Origin: Lewinellaceae bacterium
GTDB lineage: Bacteria > Bacteroidota > Bacteroidia > Chitinophagales > Saprospiraceae
Length of the DNA: 64,000 nt
Reading direction: 5' to 3'
NCBI GenBank assembly: GCA_020636225.1
Contig: JACJYI010000008.1
Span: 62,001-126,000, forward strand
A program made the position numbers and the translations under genes. How positions within the stretch are numbered: position 1 is the first letter of the stretch; each line of letters opens with the position of its first letter. Positions 62,702 through 64,000 of the stretch are shown here, one piece after another. A model generated the notes under the pieces. The model did not search any database, was not told the origin of the DNA, and saw only the letters and a list, made by a program, of their open reading frames with translations.

Positions 62702-63814
62702 TCACCAACCCATCAGAGCCATGATCTTGTCATAAATGGCCGTGTTCTCATAGATGCCCTGAAACTGTTCTGCACCTGGGCCAAAGGCAAATACCGGGAT
62801 CAGGGAGGCAGAATGGCCTTTGGTGGTAAAGGCGGTCACCAGCGAATCCATGCGGGACCCCTCGATGATCGAATAACCTCCCGTTTCATGATCAGCGGTC
62901 AGGATCACCAGGGTGCCAGGGTTGGCCTGGGCGAAATCCAGTGCGTCCCCGATCACCTTGTCAAAGTCCAGCATCTCCGTGATGATATACTGGCTGTTGT
63001 TGGCGTGGCCACCCCAATCGATCTGTGAGCCTTCGATCATCATGAAGAAACCCTTCGAAGACCGCTGCTTCAAGAATGTCAAGCCGGCTTGTGCAGCCGG
63101 AAGAAGATAGTCCCGGCCATTTTCAGCGGTCAGGGGATCTTCGTTGGCCGTCAGGAATCCAAAAGGTCGTTTGGGATCCGGCTGAATAAGGTTGATGTCA
63201 TTCGTAAAATAATCCTGGATCAGATACCCTTCCTTTCTCAATTCTTCACAGATGTTACGGTCATCCTTTTCCCTGTTCTGGAAGAATTTCAGGCCACCTC
63301 CGACGAAATAGTCAATTCCCGAACCCGGAAAATCCCCGGCAATGGCTTCATAGTTTCTCCGGTAAGGGTTGTGAGCAATGAATGAAGCCGGCGTGGCGTG
63401 CACAATGGTGGAGGTGGCTACAAGACCGGTGGCCAGACCATGGTCCTCCGCCTCCTCCAGCAAGGTCTTGCACGGAATGGTATCCGGGTCCACGCCAATA
63501 GCGCCATTATATGTTTTTTTACCACAGGAGAAGGCGGTGGCCCCGGCCGCAGAATCAGTTACCAGGTCGTCGGAGGAATAGGACTTGTGAAACCCGATCT
63601 GCTTGAATCGTTCGATCTGCAGTCGGTTGTGATTGCTGTACAGCCCTGCGGTGATCTGCGAAAGGCCCATACCGTCGCCGATCAGAAGTATGACATTCCT
63701 TGGCTTGACCTGCTGGATAGGTGGGGTCGTAGTATGCTGTTCCTTGAGCGGATGGCATTGGGTCAACAGCAGCAGAGAGCAGGCGACCAGGAGGGGGGAT
63801 AGGATAGCTTTCAT
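62702..63814 (-). CDS. Alkaline phosphatase, exported
   Basis: A 370-residue metal-dependent phosphomonoesterase. Motifs are LLIGDGMGLSQI (metal Asp), VTDSAAGATAFSCG (nucleophile Ser in DSA) and TADHETGG (His/metal ligands). The N-terminus is a hydrophobic signal followed by LLTQC, which would be a lipobox with an unusual Gln at the -1 position. It releases phosphate in the periplasm or at the surface. No PhoB box was sought convincingly. Confidence 0.92.
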   Translation of the reverse strand: MKAILSPLLVACSLLLLTQCHPLKEQHTTTPPIQQVKPRNVILLIGDGMGLSQITAGLYSNHNRLQIERFKQIGFHKSYSSDDLVTDSAAGATAFSCGKKTYNGAIGVDPDTIPCKTLLEEAEDHGLATGLVATSTIVHATPASFIAHNPYRRNYEAIAGDFPGSGIDYFVGGGLKFFQNREKDDRNICEELRKEGYLIQDYFTNDINLIQPDPKRPFGFLTANEDPLTAENGRDYLLPAAQAGLTFLKQRSSKGFFMMIEGSQIDWGGHANNSQYIITEMLDFDKVIGDALDFAQANPGTLVILTADHETGGYSIIEGSRMDSLVTAFTTKGHSASLIPVFAFGPGAEQFQGIYENTAIYDKIMALMGW

Positions 63815-63921
63815 GGCCGAAAATTAAATCAGAATCTCTTGTGGCCGTTGGTTTCTCTGAAAAGGAAACAGATTGTTAACACCTCCCATGAGCGACAATG
63901 CCCTTGTTGCCCGGGAGGAAT

Positions 63922-64000
63922 TCAGTTTCCGGACAGGATATATCGCTTTCCGGGCAGGGTTCGCACCAGGCCACGAAATTCGAGATTGAGCAGGCTGGAA
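63922..64000 (-). CDS. dprA: C-terminal end of DprA-type DNA-processing protein (partial)
   Basis: The reverse strand from the window edge to a TGA at 63922 encodes 25 residues, SSLLNLEFRGLVRTLPGKRY plus ILSGN, which match the winged-helix end of DprA (typically LLxLELxGxVRxLPGxxY). DprA loads RecA on incoming single-stranded DNA in natural transformation. Only the end is visible, so this is provisional. Confidence 0.7.
   Translation of the reverse strand, partial: SSLLNLEFRGLVRTLPGKRYILSGN

Noticed and set aside
1..64000. CRISPR arrays, rRNA genes, prophage or toxin-antitoxin modules
   Set aside because: I saw no regularly spaced repeats, rRNA sequence, phage structural genes or recognisable toxin-antitoxin pairs in this window.

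Overview
The window is chromosomal DNA of a Bacteroidota bacterium, most likely of the Saprospiria (Lewinella/Haliscomenobacter-like). The evidence is several large secreted proteins with C-terminal type IX secretion (T9SS) sorting domains, a SprB-repeat protein with a gliding-motility type C-terminus, a lycopene cyclase, a Bacteroidota-specific outer-membrane protein family beside coaX, and repeated TAnnTTTG (-7) promoter boxes. Most of the window is moderately GC-rich; about 47.7-53.7 kb is visibly AT-rich. The genus is an inference.

Layout. 1-5.3 kb: the end of a beta-helix T9SS protein, then two tandem paralogous T9SS proteins separated by a duplicated terminator/start segment. 5.4-9.0 kb: the tig-clpP-clpX operon and tRNA-Leu(UAG), reverse strand. 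9.2-13.7 kb: a forward run of an RSH (p)ppGpp enzyme, a Fur-family regulator, a STAS protein and purA. 13.7-20.0 kb, mostly reverse: a lipoprotein-type methyltransferase, dacB, fumarylacetoacetase, metF, DinB-like (forward) and NDH-2. 20.1-32.7 kb: lycopene cyclase, a 1340-residue sialidase-like/PKD/LamG T9SS protein, lon, parE and small envelope proteins. 32.8-36.7 kb: enoyl-CoA hydratase, a fused 2-oxoacid dehydrogenase E1 and a 2-hydroxyacid dehydrogenase. 36.8-44.0 kb, reverse: two paralogous TPR-like envelope proteins, an outer-membrane protein, coaX, purH and tdk. 44.1-47.7 kb: a proline-rich protein, a rhomboid protease, a family-39-type glycosyltransferase and an FdtA-type ketoisomerase. 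47.8-57.3 kb: a surface-polysaccharide/surface-adhesin region containing an IS3-family element. 57.3-64 kb: a sodium symporter, upp, a deacetylase-like protein, an outer-membrane protein with lipA, alkaline phosphatase, and the last codons of dprA.

The most striking structure is a complete 1308-bp IS3-family element (49001-50308) with TG...CA ends, imperfect ~30-bp inverted repeats and a 3-bp AGT target duplication. It sits inside a SprB-repeat/type B T9SS protein gene. Removing the element and one AGT restores an uninterrupted 1011-residue frame and rebuilds the third SprB repeat, so this is a recent and potentially reversible knockout of a surface protein. Around it lie an FdtA-type ketoisomerase, a hexapeptide acyltransferase and an FdtB-type aminotransferase, together resembling a dTDP-3-acylamino-sugar pathway, with the adhesin gene and a ~720-bp gene-free, hairpin-rich stretch between its parts.

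Other points of interest are near-leaderless promoter spacing at metF, fahA and NDH-2, the tandem T9SS duplication, the paired TPR-like proteins with a shared C-terminal GCWI motif, and a SAM methyltransferase carrying a lipoprotein signal.
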